Positions 31,493 through 43,261 are shown, counted from the stretch's first letter. The stretch: DNA of 56,854 bases from Cristatella mucedo (GCA_009760855.2 WPIO01000217.1:250001-306854), one strand, 5' to 3'. The notes: generated from the sequence alone by a model not told the origin. Program-made: numbers and translations.

Positions 31493-31742
31493 TTGAGTAG
31501 TGGCTCAGTACGTTCTCTTGTCCAAGTTCACTTTTGGCACGACTTTGACTTTGACTTCCACCGTCAGCTGCCACACTCACAGTTTTCTGTGAAGTTAGCA
31601 CACACCACCTTACCACTTTGAGTAGTGGCTCAGTACGTTCTCTTGTCCAAGTTCACTTTTGGCACGACTTTGACTTTGACTTCCACCGTCAGCTGCCACA
31701 CTCACAGTTTTCTGTGAAGTTAGCACACACCACCTTACCACT
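31493..31742. repeat. Perfect 125-bp tandem duplication
   Basis: 31493-31617 and 31618-31742 are identical by eye, from TTTGAGTAGTGGCTCAG to CACCACCTTACCAC. The unit ends inside LINE-A RT sequence, so it arose after that insertion. Perfect identity implies a very recent event or an assembly artefact. Confidence 0.92.
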
Positions 31743-32292
31743 TCAACCCAACCTGTTCCGGCTACCAGTCAAGAAACGCATCGAATTCAAGTTTTGTCAC
31801 TCACCCTGTGGTCCCTTCATTATTTGGCTCCAGCCTACCTATCAGATTTACCTGCCAACAGGTTAAGCACCATACTACCCCATTTGGAATTTAATTGTTT
31901 ACCTACACCTCGTAAAAACATCAAATCCTTTGGAGATTGTGCCCTTAGTAAGTGAGCTATCAAAGCTTAGAATTCACTCCCGACTTTCGCTATGACATCT
32001 ACACACTTTACCACATTAAAAAAACGCGTCGATTTATCGCAGCATGTAGGGGGTCCCTGTGATTCGTTCTTTATATGCTTATGTGTGCTGACACTGTGCT
32101 TGCTGCCACTAACCACAAGCATGCTGACCCTGTGCATGTCACCCCTAACCATGTTATTCATGTTTATCAAGCATGATATTACTCACCATTCAATCGCGCT
32201 TCCCTTTGCAGCAAATGCAAAGTGCCTAGAAATAAATTGAGTTTTCTGAGGGCGCTTTATAAAATGTATTTTTGTTATTGTAATAATAATTA
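31743..32292 (+). mobile_element. LINE-A 3' portion
   Basis: FRLPVKKRIEFKF block, last RT codons, 3' UTR with GTGCATGTCACCCCTAACC and tail after GGGCGCTTTATAAAATG. Its 5' side merges into the 125-bp duplication. Confidence 0.82.
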
Positions 32293-33180
32293 TTATTATG
32301 TTTGGCAGGACCTGTTCGTCCGAGCTTTGTTGACAAAGATAAAGCTATGTAAGAACAAACTGCACTCTCAGCTCACCGATAATCCCCTTAATGACGTTAT
32401 GTTGCTGTATACATCATTAGAACCTGATATAGTATCTCGCTCGCTAGCTTTGTACGAACGTGCCCTATCATATTTCCCGTGTATCATAATGTATTTTGAG
32501 TAGAAAACCTTTCGTTTTTCTTCTTGTTTAATGTTTAATCTTCTTGTTTTATTTAATTTTGATCTCATGAAATAACCTATCAGTCCGAAAATTTTGGCGA
32601 GCCCTGGGATAAAGAGAGCACTGTTTTGTTAAGAATTCTTTGTTTTCCTCCATCCGGACAGTTAACGACTCAACTATCTAATTAACCGCTTGAATGAACT
32701 GCGCCTTTCAGAGTCTTGGTAGACCTGACCTGGGCTTTCTGGTCTGCCGAGACCCAGTAAGGACCTAGATTTACTGCACTTTAAAATCAGGCAAGGTACA
32801 GTGGTATTCACGAGCCGAAAACGTTTAAAAGATATGCCGCTGGCTGGTAGCACTACAACCACACGGTCGAAAAGTGTCTATGGTCAAATATGCGGATTTC
32901 AGAAGACAGCAGAAAAAGAGAGTCACACAAGCTCCTTCAAGTTTAACTGTACCGAGTCGGTTTCTCCAAAGCCGCTGGTAGATGGCAACTCAGTGGAAGT
33001 TGGCCTTATCAGCTCCTTCAAAAGCGCCCAGCCTTTCTTCGGCACGTACTGGTGATTGCGATGCATGACAATTCGCCTCACATTCCAGCGTAAGATCTTG
33101 GCCAAGTTATCATCATCGTCTTTTAAGCAACCTGCTGGTCACACAGGAAGTCTCATATCAGCACAAACCCGTGACAATGG
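32293..33180. other. Sequence without recognised gene
   Basis: Within the inferred intron between 33585 and 28241. Open stretches on both strands at 32800-33105 carry no recognised domain. Confidence 0.4.
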
Positions 33181-33187
33181 GCCTACG

Positions 33188-33512
<325 letters not shown>

Positions 33513-33584
33513 GTAGGTCCATAACTAAGCCTACACGTCTCAATAAAATCTAGTGAAAAAAAATTACCCAGATTAAAAATGTAC

Positions 33585-33607
33585 CTCCTGTGCCATGGCA
33601 TCAATCA
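33585..33607 (-). CDS. Candidate 23-nt microexon of the channel gene
   Basis: A pyrimidine-rich stretch ending TGATTCGCTAG precedes 23 bases, followed by donor GAG|GTACAT. The first two bases complete the split codon of 35193-35285 as ATG, and seven codons (IDAMAQE) lead in phase 0 into the exon at 28241. This is a purely splice-site and phase inference. The ATG formed at the junction could even be the initiator if the upstream exons are not coding. Confidence 0.35.
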
Positions 33608-33914
33608 CTAGCGAATCATATTTAAAAGGAATCAAGCAAAAATAGCCATTACAACTTCAAGGGATAGCGATAGTGAAATTGTTGAAATTCCTTACTTATT
33701 CCTGCGAAGTAATAAAGATTTCCCAACAGTGTCCGCCTCAAAATATACAAAACGGTTATCATTCAACTTAATTATCTGTAATTAAAGTGGATTTTAAAAT
33801 AAATTTTTTTTAAGAAGTTGCAGATTCAGCTGTGCCAAAAGTATGGTGCTATGTCAAAATTAATATATCTGTACTAAGTTTATTTTTTATGGGTTATCAA
33901 CTAATTAACCCTGA

Positions 33915-34095
33915 TAATAATAATAATAATAAAGCACTTGATAAAGCGCCCTCAAAGAGAACTCAATCTCTTTCTAGGTGCTTTACATTTGCTGCAAAGA
34001 GAAACGCGATTGAATCGTGAGTAATATCATGCTTGATAAACAACATGAACAACGTGGTTAGGAGTGACATGCACAGGGTCTTCATGCAAACCCTA
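33915..34095 (-). mobile_element. LINE-A 3' UTR fragment
   Basis: (AAT)n tail at 33917-33932, AAAGCGCCCTCAAAGAGAAC terminal block, ending at GACATGCACAGGGTC. Confidence 0.85.
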
Positions 34096-35192
34096 TAGTA
34101 AATAAAATCATCCATGTTGTTGTGAACATGTAAAAATGTAACGGTATTTAATGTGTTCACCTTAATTGTTCTTTAAATACCTAAATTTAATTACTAGCAA
34201 GCTATCATGCTTAGAAAAGCACACAAAGTACACAAGAAGACATTCGTGGAAGCTGGCTGATAAGACCCATGGAAAGTAACATCAGCACTAAATCGTGTGC
34301 AGGTAAGCCGTCAAACCAAACAGAAAAAATGGATAGCTAATTTAGATGCTATAGAGCAGCATATCACTGTCTCCTTCAGTAACAACATTTTTTTCAGAAC
34401 TTATGAGCATAGAAAGGCAGAATGGAGCAGCAGAGATGTAGCTAGCTTTATTTTTATCTTAGGGTAAGGCTAGGATTGTTTTCCTGTCAAATGGAAGGCA
34501 GGATCAACAAGAAATGAAAAATTCCAGTGCATAATCATAGTGCTTATTGAACTTGTAACCAGTTATTGCTCATCGAGTTGAAGTATGACACAATTCTATC
34601 GCCGGTAACTGTTGGGGGCCATAGAAATAGGGTGTAGACCAGGTTGCTAGCTCGCCATGGCTGGGGAGAGGCAAATGCTCCAACGTCCCCTGGCCCTGCA
34701 ATTGGGCAGCAGGATGTCCTTTAAGGTCCACAACCTTTATGCTCACCATGATAAAAGCAAGGAGAATGTGGACATTTACTCGGATTACCAAAGCAAATGC
34801 TTTTATTAGGATCTACTGGAATTTGATAGTCCTTGCTTTCAAAATATACTAGAATGAGATTGTGGTAGACGATTTCATGAAGGACTGACTCCTGAAAGTA
34901 ATATACAGTTTAAAAGCGAAACTTAAAACACCTAAAGTATACATCTTTTTTAGCCATTTTTCAAAACTCGGGGATACGTAGTAGTTTTTTTATTTAATTT
35001 ATCTTACAATTTAAGTACACAAAGACACGAATTTATTAGTTTGCTCATGGAAATGGGCAGATTAAAAGTTTTCATCGACCTGGTCACAATATGGAAAAGT
35101 TTTATGTCACCATTCATTCATTCATTTATTCGTTCACGAGAAATATAGACTCTATATTGATAAGCCATTAAAAATTGGGAAATAATACTTAC
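34096..35192. other. Sequence without recognised gene
   Basis: Between a LINE-A scrap and the candidate exon at 35193. A 73-codon minus-strand frame at 34570-34791 has no supporting feature. Confidence 0.4.
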
Positions 35193-35285
35193 TACGGAAG
35201 GAAAAGTTCTTGCTGAAAATGCTGTTTAAATCAATGAATGTTTCGTTGTGCGAAAGACGGCTGACTTGAAATAGGCTAAATATTC
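35193..35285 (-). CDS. Candidate upstream exon of the channel gene
   Basis: 93 bp. Acceptor CTAACCCGTATTCAG|GA; excellent donor CGTA|GTAAGT. It starts with two bases that complete the split codon from 35731 and leaves in phase 1. It encodes IFSLFQVSRLSHNETFIDLN and a short basic end. A second, overlapping open frame from an acceptor at 35395 is a competing reading (see findings). Confidence 0.4.
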
Positions 35286-35730
35286 CTGAATACGGGTTAG
35301 CTTTGCATCAGTTTTGTCCAGCCATTTTTCTACGGCTGTGTCGCTCTGAGATCCAATGACGACCAGGTCCCCTAATAGCTTCGGTCTATTCGGTTCTGGA
35401 TTACAGGTTGAACAGTGCTATCAGGGGTTTATTAAAAATACGATTTAGACGCCGATCTCTTTACAGATTTACACGATGTTATTCAATAGAACCAGCAACC
35501 CATAGCATCAGACGGCACCGTGTGGCCATCTGACAGACCTATTTGCCGTCTTTTGAATTGGCCGCTTCCTAGGCTTTGGTTATACCTAGTAAAATTCAAT
35601 GTCAGCGTCTTCAAAAAGAAGCACCTCTAGGACAAGCGCTACGAAAGTGTGCACATCAAGTTTTGCATAGTTAAATAAGAAAAACGAAAAACTTGCTCTG
35701 GTAAGTAAGTGAGCATCCTGCAATAATCAC

Positions 35731-35863
35731 CTGTCTTTTCTGCGTCGTCAACTTCGTCCAAATCAAGTGGATGATATCTACGATAGCTAGGCTTGTCGGC
35801 AATTCTTCTAGTGATGTTTTGTGAATGCAAGTCACCATAGCTTTGGTTGCTCTTGATTCCTCT
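35731..35863 (-). CDS. Candidate upstream exon of the channel gene
   Basis: 133 bp. It begins after a strong acceptor (TTTTTCTGCTGCCACTTTTAG) and ends at GACAG|GTGATT in phase 1. The 44 codons are polar and read like folded-protein sequence, for example ADKPSYRRYHPLDLDEVDDA. One other frame is also open here, so the frame choice rests on composition and on phase agreement with 35193-35285. No similarity was recognised. It could belong to a different gene. Confidence 0.45.
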
Positions 35864-36540
35864 CTAAAAGTGGCAGCAGAAAAACCGGAAGTAATCAAAG
35901 CATATCCCAACTTTCTGCAGCTGACTTTAGAAAAAACCAAAGCCGTGAGATTCGTAGAAACTTGTGCTCAAGTGTTCAACCAGTTTATGCAAATGATGCT
36001 CGATTTAGTTTATTCAACTCGAAAAACAGACAGTTTAACAATTAAATATCAATTTCAGATCTAATGTGTTACTTATTATCAAGTGGCTTCTAGACTATAG
36101 TTTAGGAAACGCACGAAATAAGACGTTTCTTCTTTAAGGTATTGCCATGTGATCTAGGTTGCAACACAAGCATGCTGGGAACACCGTCAGACTATCCATC
36201 AGTACAGCTTTTCAGAAGATGAGCGATGAAAATTAATTTTTGCTCGAAATTGGCAACTATGGCCAAAAGCGGCAGGTTCCAGCTTCCGGAGTCACGAAAG
36301 CACGAAAGTCACTTCGAGCTCAATATCCATTTATAAAGTAAGCAGCTGAGCTCAACGACTTTTTCTTCTGGTCATAACGTTTTGGCCGGCTGTTTGTACA
36401 ACTATTAATGGTTTATCATATATTTACCTTAGTCATCTAGTGCCCTGCTATGAATGCCATCTACCTGAGCTCTGATCGCTATTCACTCTGTTATCTTCTA
36501 TTTTATTTGTCACTGGTACTGCAGTGTAATAGTATAGGCC
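35864..36540. other. Sequence without recognised gene
   Basis: Upstream (gene sense) of the most 5' candidate exon. No promoter element or further exon could be supported. Confidence 0.4.
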
Positions 36541-37335
36541 CTACCTCAGTGGAATAATTCAGAGTATTGATGTTAGCAAGCGAAGGTCATACGTGGAACC
36601 GCTGAAGTATGGGGTACCTCAGGACCACGTGGTAGGTTCTTTCCACATTTTATAGTCTCCCTCTTGCCGATGTTATTGCCTGGTGCAACCTAGACTTTTA
36701 CTTCAATGCAGATAACGCCCAGCTGTATCTTTACTTTGATCTCTCTCTCAGCCCTTAATCAAGCCATGTTCTCTCCACTCCCTTGATGCATATATTGCTG
36801 ATATCCAGCCATGGATGGTAGCGAGTTTTCCTAAATTGAATACAGACAAAAAATGATTGGATAACGAAGAAAAGTGTAATTCAGAAATTGGAAAACTTAA
36901 CTCTCAAAATCGGCTACCTTGAATCCGCACAAATTTAGATGTCCTGTTCCAAAGTGACTTTTCATTTGACAAACACATCTGCTTAAGAGTCGAGTCTGCT
37001 TACTTTCAGCTGCATAATTTCTACAAATCGAGCTTACTTAGGTTTCTGTATGCATCCTAATCGGTCCTGACATTTGTGACATCCCATCTTGACTCTTCTA
37101 ACTCACTGCATGCTCGTCTACCTACCTAGTTTGGCCTAAGACGGCCTATTTTCAGCCGATGGACATTGCTAAAATTGAATCGTGAGCAGACAAGAAAATG
37201 ACAGTGAAATTAGTCTCTGCCTGTGTGACGTCACTTTTGAATTACTAGAATTTCCATTATTCATGACTACCAGCCCGTGAGCTTAACAGTCAGCAACTGT
37301 TGCAAAACGCAACCACGCGGCTGGCTTCTCATCAA
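36541..37335 (+). mobile_element. Old, diverged LINE-A copy
   Basis: GAGTATTGATGTTAGCAAGCG, TATGGGGTACCTCAGGACC, AATGCAGATAACGCCCAGCTG (YADDTQ region mutated) and later RT blocks follow family order with many indels. It ends near an (AT)n run. Confidence 0.8.
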
Positions 37336-37380
37336 CTGTGAAGCTAACGACTTCTGTCTGTACCCGCCTCCCTATCAGAC

Positions 37381-37389
37381 ATTATATAC

Positions 37390-37422
<33 letters not shown>
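37381..37422. repeat. (AT)n microsatellite
   Basis: Uninterrupted AT run between the old LINE-A copy and SINE-A. Confidence 0.9.
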
Positions 37423-37426
<4 letters not shown>

Positions 37427-37445
37427 AATTTACTCCTATACAAAA

Positions 37446-37612
37446 ACTAGCTGATTTAGCAGCTTCATTCGTTTGGCGACAGAAAATTTATAACGGCTAT
37501 CTCTACTGCTTGCAGGGGCAATAAGGACTCGTCCACTGCAGAATTCGATCCTACGACCTCGGTCCCGAGGTCTTGAATAGCAACCGCCTTACCTATTATG
37601 CCATCGCGGCAG
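37446..37612 (-). mobile_element. SINE-A (tRNA-derived)
   Basis: CTGATTTAGCAGCTTC end, CTACTGCTTGCAGGGGCAATA block, CAACCGCCTTACCTA head region. It abuts a SINE-B. Confidence 0.8.
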
Positions 37613-37740
37613 AACCCTAAGACAACTTAATCCCTATTTAAGCGCTTTGCATACGTCACGGGGCTCCAGCGCCTGAACTCTGCTAGACAGCAGGTCCCCC
37701 GGGCGAGCACCTTAACCACTGGGCCAAACCAAAGACTGCC
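37613..37740 (-). mobile_element. SINE-B
   Basis: TAATCCCTATTTAAGCGCTTT terminal block, GGGCTCC B-box region, GAGCACCTTAACCACTGGG head. The A/B order here is opposite to that at 21588-21907, so the two pairs formed independently. Confidence 0.8.
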
Positions 37741-38328
37741 CATCAGACTTCCTCACTTCCATCACCCCCTGGTCTTGCTCCACCGTCGGCCTGCAGTAAT
37801 CTTGCCTTAATTCTTTCATTCAATTAAAATATTTTAATGACCGGCCTTCACTTCGTACTTCTTAAAAGTCAGGAATTCGATATCGTCTTCTATCGCCACA
37901 TGGAATTACTTTGGATCCTATTAGTCTCTGCTGAAGGCATGTCTGTCTCGCTCAGCTTTCCAGTCACAAGCTTTTCAGTTTGCTCCTGTGTGTAGTGGTG
38001 AGTTTTCACGTGTGCATGATTCAGTGTGTGTCACCATCCAGGATTCCGACGTACTGGTGGTCCCGAGTGTCGTCTTATGCGATTTTTTGCGGCAGTCCAA
38101 GTCTGATACTTATGCTCGCATATGCATATAAGACAATGCAGGTCATTTAACCTTGGTTATTGGTTATCAGTGGTAAAGTGAATACATAGACATCTAGTTC
38201 TCTTACCTGTCTCCGACCTGTCACCTTTGTTGCTACTATTATTTTCATTCAATTATGCATTTATCCGTGGTACTGTTGGCATCCAACCTATCGCTGTAAT
38301 CCATTTAGAGTATTTTTACAGGTGGTTC
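37741..38328. other. Sequence without recognised gene
   Basis: No open frame or repeat family recognised. Confidence 0.4.
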
Positions 38329-38329
38329 T

Positions 38330-39005
38330 CATTTAAGTCGTCCAGCGGCCCCCCAAAAGAGCAGCACAGGATGCTGTAGTCGTCCTGGTAACAAGGGCTG
38401 CAGCATGAGTGACAAAGCAAAGGGGTGGGGGAGAAGCAGCACTGCCAGACACAGCTTCAGACCGAGACTTCGCCAATTAGCAGACGGGCTATGGTGCTCT
38501 TGGACTGCTTCTGTTCGGCATCCATTTCGTTCACGATAGCGACCATCTTCGCTTTCCTTTTGTCTTTTGCCCTCGGCTTGACGGCCTTCGGTGCTTCTAG
38601 GCAACTCGCTTTCCTGGCTTTCATTCTATCCCATTTGCCCCTAAGCAACGATAAACGTGCACACGCTCGAGTCTCAGAGCTGCAAACAGTGCACTGAATG
38701 CACAAATAATGGTGCAAGGTCTTGCTAGCCGAAAAGACGAAGTGGCAACCGCAGGCAGCAGAGCAGCTGCGACAAAAGTGGAAGCACCGGAAGTGACGCA
38801 CCGGCGGGCCGTCGGCTTTTCATCGTCCTCCGAGTTAGAGGAGTTTCTCAAAAAGTAGTCATCCTCCTTTCCATTGCCCTTCTCCTTCTCCGCCGGCTGT
38901 CCAGCTGCAAGCAAAATGCTTGCAGTAGTAGTAGCAGGTCGCGAGAAACGTTCTGTCTCACTCCCGACTTGCGTCACAACATCCCATACTGCAACTTTCA
39001 CACTT
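38330..39005 (-). other. GC-rich open stretch, possible unassigned exon(s)
   Basis: Two overlapping minus-strand frames. One (from about 39001) is acidic and serine-rich, for example YFLRNSSNSEDDEKPTARR. The other ends at 38457 with a basic, lysine-rich stretch, KARKASCLEAPKAVKPRAK, then QKQSKSTIARLLIGEVSV and a stop. They could be parts of a host gene joined by an unseen splice. No domain was recognised, and neither frame has clear splice sites. Confidence 0.25.
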
Positions 39006-39281
39006 CAATTCACTTTCGGTCTGCACAGCAACTTTGCTTCAATCGGTAACTTTGAGAACTAAAGACATAGGCTAGGTGGTCGAACTGCTATGCAGTTCTT
39101 AAGAGCCGTAAAATAAAAGGCAATCCGCCCTCACCAACTGTAAATACCACTCAAATTCAGGCAACCTTATTAAGTCCAACCCTTTTCCAAGTGCAGCAGC
39201 TCCTTTGAGCTCTTCTTGAAGGACGAAAGGTAATTAAGAAACTCGTATTCACTGACTTATAGGCTAGTAAGAGATTGAGTT

Positions 39282-39560
39282 ATGTAATGTAATGTATCTC
39301 CGTCAGTAACTCCACAAAGTCATAAAGACCATGGAGGTGTTACGCAGGAGAGTTTTGTATAGCTCACTCACAGCCTAAGCGGCTTTCGGTACGCATTCGG
39401 TAGCCAACAGACTTCGTCTCACGCAACAAAGAGAAAGTGGGAAGCATAGCAGAGTTAGGAGAGCAGTTGAGGTAGTGAGTAGCATAGAAGTAGCAGCTCA
39501 GGACCGCTGAAAAAGATGTGCCATAGTCGGCAGTTGGAGAGTAGATGTCGTTGTTAGTTG
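39282..39560 (-). mobile_element. LINE-B 3' end
   Basis: ATGTAATGTAATGTATCTCCG tail, GCGGCTTTCGGTACGCATTCG, CAACAGACTTCGTCTCACGC and onward to GTAGATGTCGTTG. Closely similar to 21458-22894 but without a SINE insertion. Confidence 0.88.
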
Positions 39561-40014
39561 CGGGTACAAGGCCAATGTATTATCACAACTATTAATATAT
39601 ATTATGCTAGTGATAAAGGTCAGCACTATTCAGAGGCGCTATCTCCTTGAGGTGAGCGAATACTGTCCTTAGCAGGCCAGCCAGCCAGGCTTTTTGCTTG
39701 TGAGGCCATTGGTCGTCAAGCTAGCTCTTGTGCGTGCTGCTGGACGCAAGAACCAGGCATCCTACCCAAACGTCGACACTGTCATCACAGTCATCGGCCG
39801 CTGGTGCTGCTTCGACTAATTCCGAACAATGCAGGGCTTGCAACTGGGCGATATTTAACAAGACACATGACTCAGTGAGTTCCTCCGGCCAAAGGACCCG
39901 GGTTCAAGTATTGCCGAGATCTCCAAGGGATCGAATCTCTATCCAGATGGCTCCCAACTCGGTGCAAACAAAGCAATGACCAAGAGTTGATAGTAATGAA
40001 AAAATTGATGGACT

Positions 40015-40085
40015 GTTCGTAAAGCGCATTTACAGAACATAATCTTTATCTAGGTGCTTTACAGCCCCCTACAAAGGAATAAATA
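40015..40085 (-). mobile_element. Diverged LINE-A-like terminal block
   Basis: TCGTAAAGCGCATTTACAGAAC and TTTATCTAGGTGCTTTACAG resemble the reversed LINE-A end. It may be a related subfamily. Confidence 0.5.
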
Positions 40086-40344
40086 CCCAGCAGTAAGCGA
40101 CATTAATTGCTTCAGGCATGCAAAAGAAGACAAGTATCATACTTAAGCCAGCGTGTTAAAGCAAACATGAACAGTCATGGCCAGAAGTGAGTTTATAAAG
40201 CCTCTGGTCAGTCGTATGCAGAAAATCATGCACGTTAGAGATGCACAGTCCACAGTACCGAACTACCAGAGTTAGGTGCAAATGTCATTCCCGTATTAAA
40301 AAATGGGTCCAGACACAAGGAATGGTAAACACACACACTAACAA

Positions 40345-42530
40345 TGATAATAATAATAATAATAACAGTAAATTTGATAAAGCACTCTCAGTGAACATAA
40401 TGTCTTTCTAGGCGCTTTAAAATTTATGCAAAGGAAGTACGATCGAGTGATTCGTGGTAGCATGCTCAATAAGCAGCAACAATAACACGGTTAGAAGTGA
40501 CATGCACATGGTCAGCATGCCAGTGTGGTTAGTGGCAGCATGCAGCAGTGTCTGCACGCATATGCTCATAAAGGACGAATCTTAGAGACTCACTAATTGC
40601 TGTCATAAATAGATGCAATTTAAGCTTCTTTAAAACGTGATCAAGTGAAAGAATGTCGTGATGCAACTAGGAAGTGAGTTCCAGGCTCTTGGGAACGAGA
40701 ACTAAAGGCAGGGTCTCCAAAGGGTTTGAGGTTTGTACGAAGTACAGTTAAACAGTTAGATTCCGAAAAGCAGGTCGAACGATGCTTAACCTAGTGGGCA
40801 GTAGATCTAATAGCTAGGCTGGAGCCAAAAATTAAGGAAGCTGAAAGTGAGTGGCAAAGAGTTGAAGATGATGCCTTGCTCGGCTGGGAGCCAGTGCAGC
40901 TCGGCAAGAAGTGGTGTGACAACTATGATGTTTACGACAGACAAGCCTAGCTACATAGTTTTGCACCAGCTGTAAGCGCCTGAGTGACCAGGTCGGTATC
41001 CGGACAAGCAGTGAGTCACAGAAGTCAAGACGGGATGTCACACATGCATAGACTAGTTTAGATATGGTATTCTTGACTATACAAGACCAAATTTTAGCAA
41101 GGTTATTCAGCTGAAAATAGGCGTACTTGACAGTGAAGCTGATGTGGTCTTCCCATAAGTCACTTCGGAACATGACTCCTAGATCTCGTGCAGATTCAAC
41201 AGGAGACATGCTGGCAGAGCCGATTTCGAGTGGCAGCCTTTCTAATTTCCGAATAACACTTGGTTTGACAATAAATAGTAAGTAGGTTGCATCTTTATTC
41301 AATTTAGGAAAATTTGCTGCCGTCTATGTGGGAATGTTATCGATATGAGTTACCAAAGGCAAGACTGTTTCAAAAATGCAAGAAACAACTTGAATGTGGT
41401 ATTTTTTATGAACAGGGTAGAATTTTTGCAGTACTACGCAGCTGAAAGTTGGCCGAGTTGACTCTGAGGCGCTGATGTGGTCAGATTTCGTACAGATGCT
41501 ACAGGAAATGGGCTGGCAAAGCTAGATTTTTTAGAAATAGGCTTTGCAATTGCTGCTTCACACTTGGTTTTCCAATAACAATAAAGTTGGTTTTATCTTC
41601 ATTAAATTTAAGATGGTTTGATATCTGTCATAGGCAGATGTCAGCTATGCATACAGCAAGGCAGTTGAGGAAGTTTGACGTGCTTGAAGACCGTGAGGGA
41701 TCAAAGCATAGGTTCAGCTGTGTGTTATGTGCATAGAAGTGAAAGCCTAGTTTTTCTGAATCACACTTGGTTTGCCCACAAATAGTAAGTAGGTTTCATC
41801 TTTATTCAATTTAAGAAAATTGATTGCAGTCCATGTGGAAATGTTATCAATACATGTAGATGGGGGATGAGAGAACTCAACATTCTCTAGTGCAGGGATC
41901 AAAGCAAAGATACAACTAAGTGTCAACTGCACAAAAGTGAAAGCTTAGGTTGCACTTGGCAATCACATCGGAAAGAGGGAGAGTGTAAACCGTGAAAATA
42001 ATTGGACAAAGCAGAGAGTGATGAGGTACCCGATATTTCAGAGGTTCTTCGGATTATCTTCGTCCATTCACATTATTACTCCGGAGTCTCCCAGTGAGAT
42101 AGGACCTGAGCTATTGCACCGCAGTGCCAGTGATGCCCAGGCTAGATGAGAGGCGCTGAAGAAGGACTTGGCGATCGACAGTACCTATAGCTGCCGTAAG
42201 ATAAAGCAAAACAAGCAGAGCAACTCCACCTATGTCTGCACTCCTTAGTAGGTCGTTACACACCCGAAGCAGTGCTGACTCTGTGGAGTGAGTAGCTCTA
42301 AAACCAGACTGGAACTTACAAGCATCGTTTGAAGTGTCAACGTATGAAGTCAGCTGGTCTCAACTCGTTCCTGTGTCTTTCATATGGACGGTAGAGGAAA
42401 GGTTGGACAGATGTTGCTCTCAAGTTCTCTTGGTCTGGTATACGTTTCTTGAGTAGTGGCCTGACTAAAGCCTCATTGAAAGGTGTTGGGACATGACCTG
42501 AGGCTAATGACACTACTAGCTGGCTTCAAC
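40345..42530 (-). mobile_element. LINE-A mosaic with repeated RT segments
   Basis: Starts (3') with an AAT tail and the terminal block at 40350-40430, then UTR and RT to about 41335. The same RT segment (ending around the ATAGTAAGTAGGTTKCATC words) recurs at about 41500-41640 and again at 41755-41860. The last copy continues 5' through SAAFDTIDH-type sequence to the pre-RT linker near 42530. At least three overlapping fragments are fused. Confidence 0.8.
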
Positions 42531-42689
42531 GAAAACTGAGGCTGAGAGTTCTTCTGGTGGTTCACAATGGCGCTACGGCACTCTGACTCTCATTTAGCTG
42601 CACATACTGGTATGGTGACAGCACCTCGTGAGGCTCTTGCTCGCAATGTTTGGGCTGTCATGCACACATGACGATATTGGCAGAATAGT

Positions 42690-42757
42690 ACTGCCCCGTG
42701 GCTAAGGCGCTTGCCCCGAACATGGTCTGGCCCAGGTCAAGGGCTCTAACCTTCTTA
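42690..42757 (+). mobile_element. SINE-B, left part, split by LINE-B
   Basis: GCCCCGTGGCTAAGGCGCTTG head to CCAGGTCAAGGGCTCTAA. It resumes at about 43032 with GCCCCGTGGCATATGTGAAG. Confidence 0.8.
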
Positions 42758-43031
42758 CGCAACGACAACAACTCTCCAACTGCCGACTATGGCACATCTT
42801 TTTCAGCGGTCCTGAACTGCTACTTCAATGCTACTCACTACCTCAGCTGCTCTCCTGACTCTGCTATGCTTCCCACTTTCTCTTTGTTGCGTGAGACGAA
42901 GTCTGTTGGCTACCAAATGCGTACCGAAAGCCGCTTAGGCTGTGAGTGTGGGCTATACAAAACTCCTGCGTAACACCCACATGGTCTCTATGACTTTGTG
43001 GAGTTACTGACGGAGATACATTACATTACAT
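42758..43031 (+). mobile_element. LINE-B 3' end inserted in SINE-B
   Basis: Matches LINE-B from TTACGCAACGACAACAACTC through LNCYFNATHYLSC-type codons, GCGTACCGAAAGCCGCTTAGG to GGAGATACATTACATTAC. Confidence 0.85.
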
Positions 43032-43098
43032 AGCCCCGTGGCATATGTGAAGCAGCTGAATAAAGCTCAAGTCCTCTTAAGGTGCTAGAAAAACGAAT
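43032..43098 (+). mobile_element. SINE-B, right part
   Basis: GTGGCATATGTGAAGCAGCTG, AAGTCCTCTTAAGGTGCTA, then tail. Completes 42690-42757. Confidence 0.75.
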
Positions 43099-43160
43099 TA
43101 AGTTTTAACTGCAGAATCTCAATGCATGATTGCACAGTAGCTGCGACTCCTCTTTTACTT

Positions 43161-43260
43161 TCGCTCTCTCTCTCTCTCTCTCTCTCTCGCACCCTTGCTC
43201 GCATGCTCTCTCCTTCTTCCTTCCCTCATTCTCTTCCTTCCTCGAGCCTCAGTTCCTGTT
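43161..43260. repeat. (CT)n microsatellite and CT-rich stretch
   Basis: CT run at 43161-43190 followed by a looser pyrimidine-rich region. Confidence 0.85.
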
Positions 43261-43261
43261 A

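Noticed and set aside
32801-33105. Open frames on both strands as a gene
   Set aside because: No motif, no convincing splice sites, and both strands are equally open.
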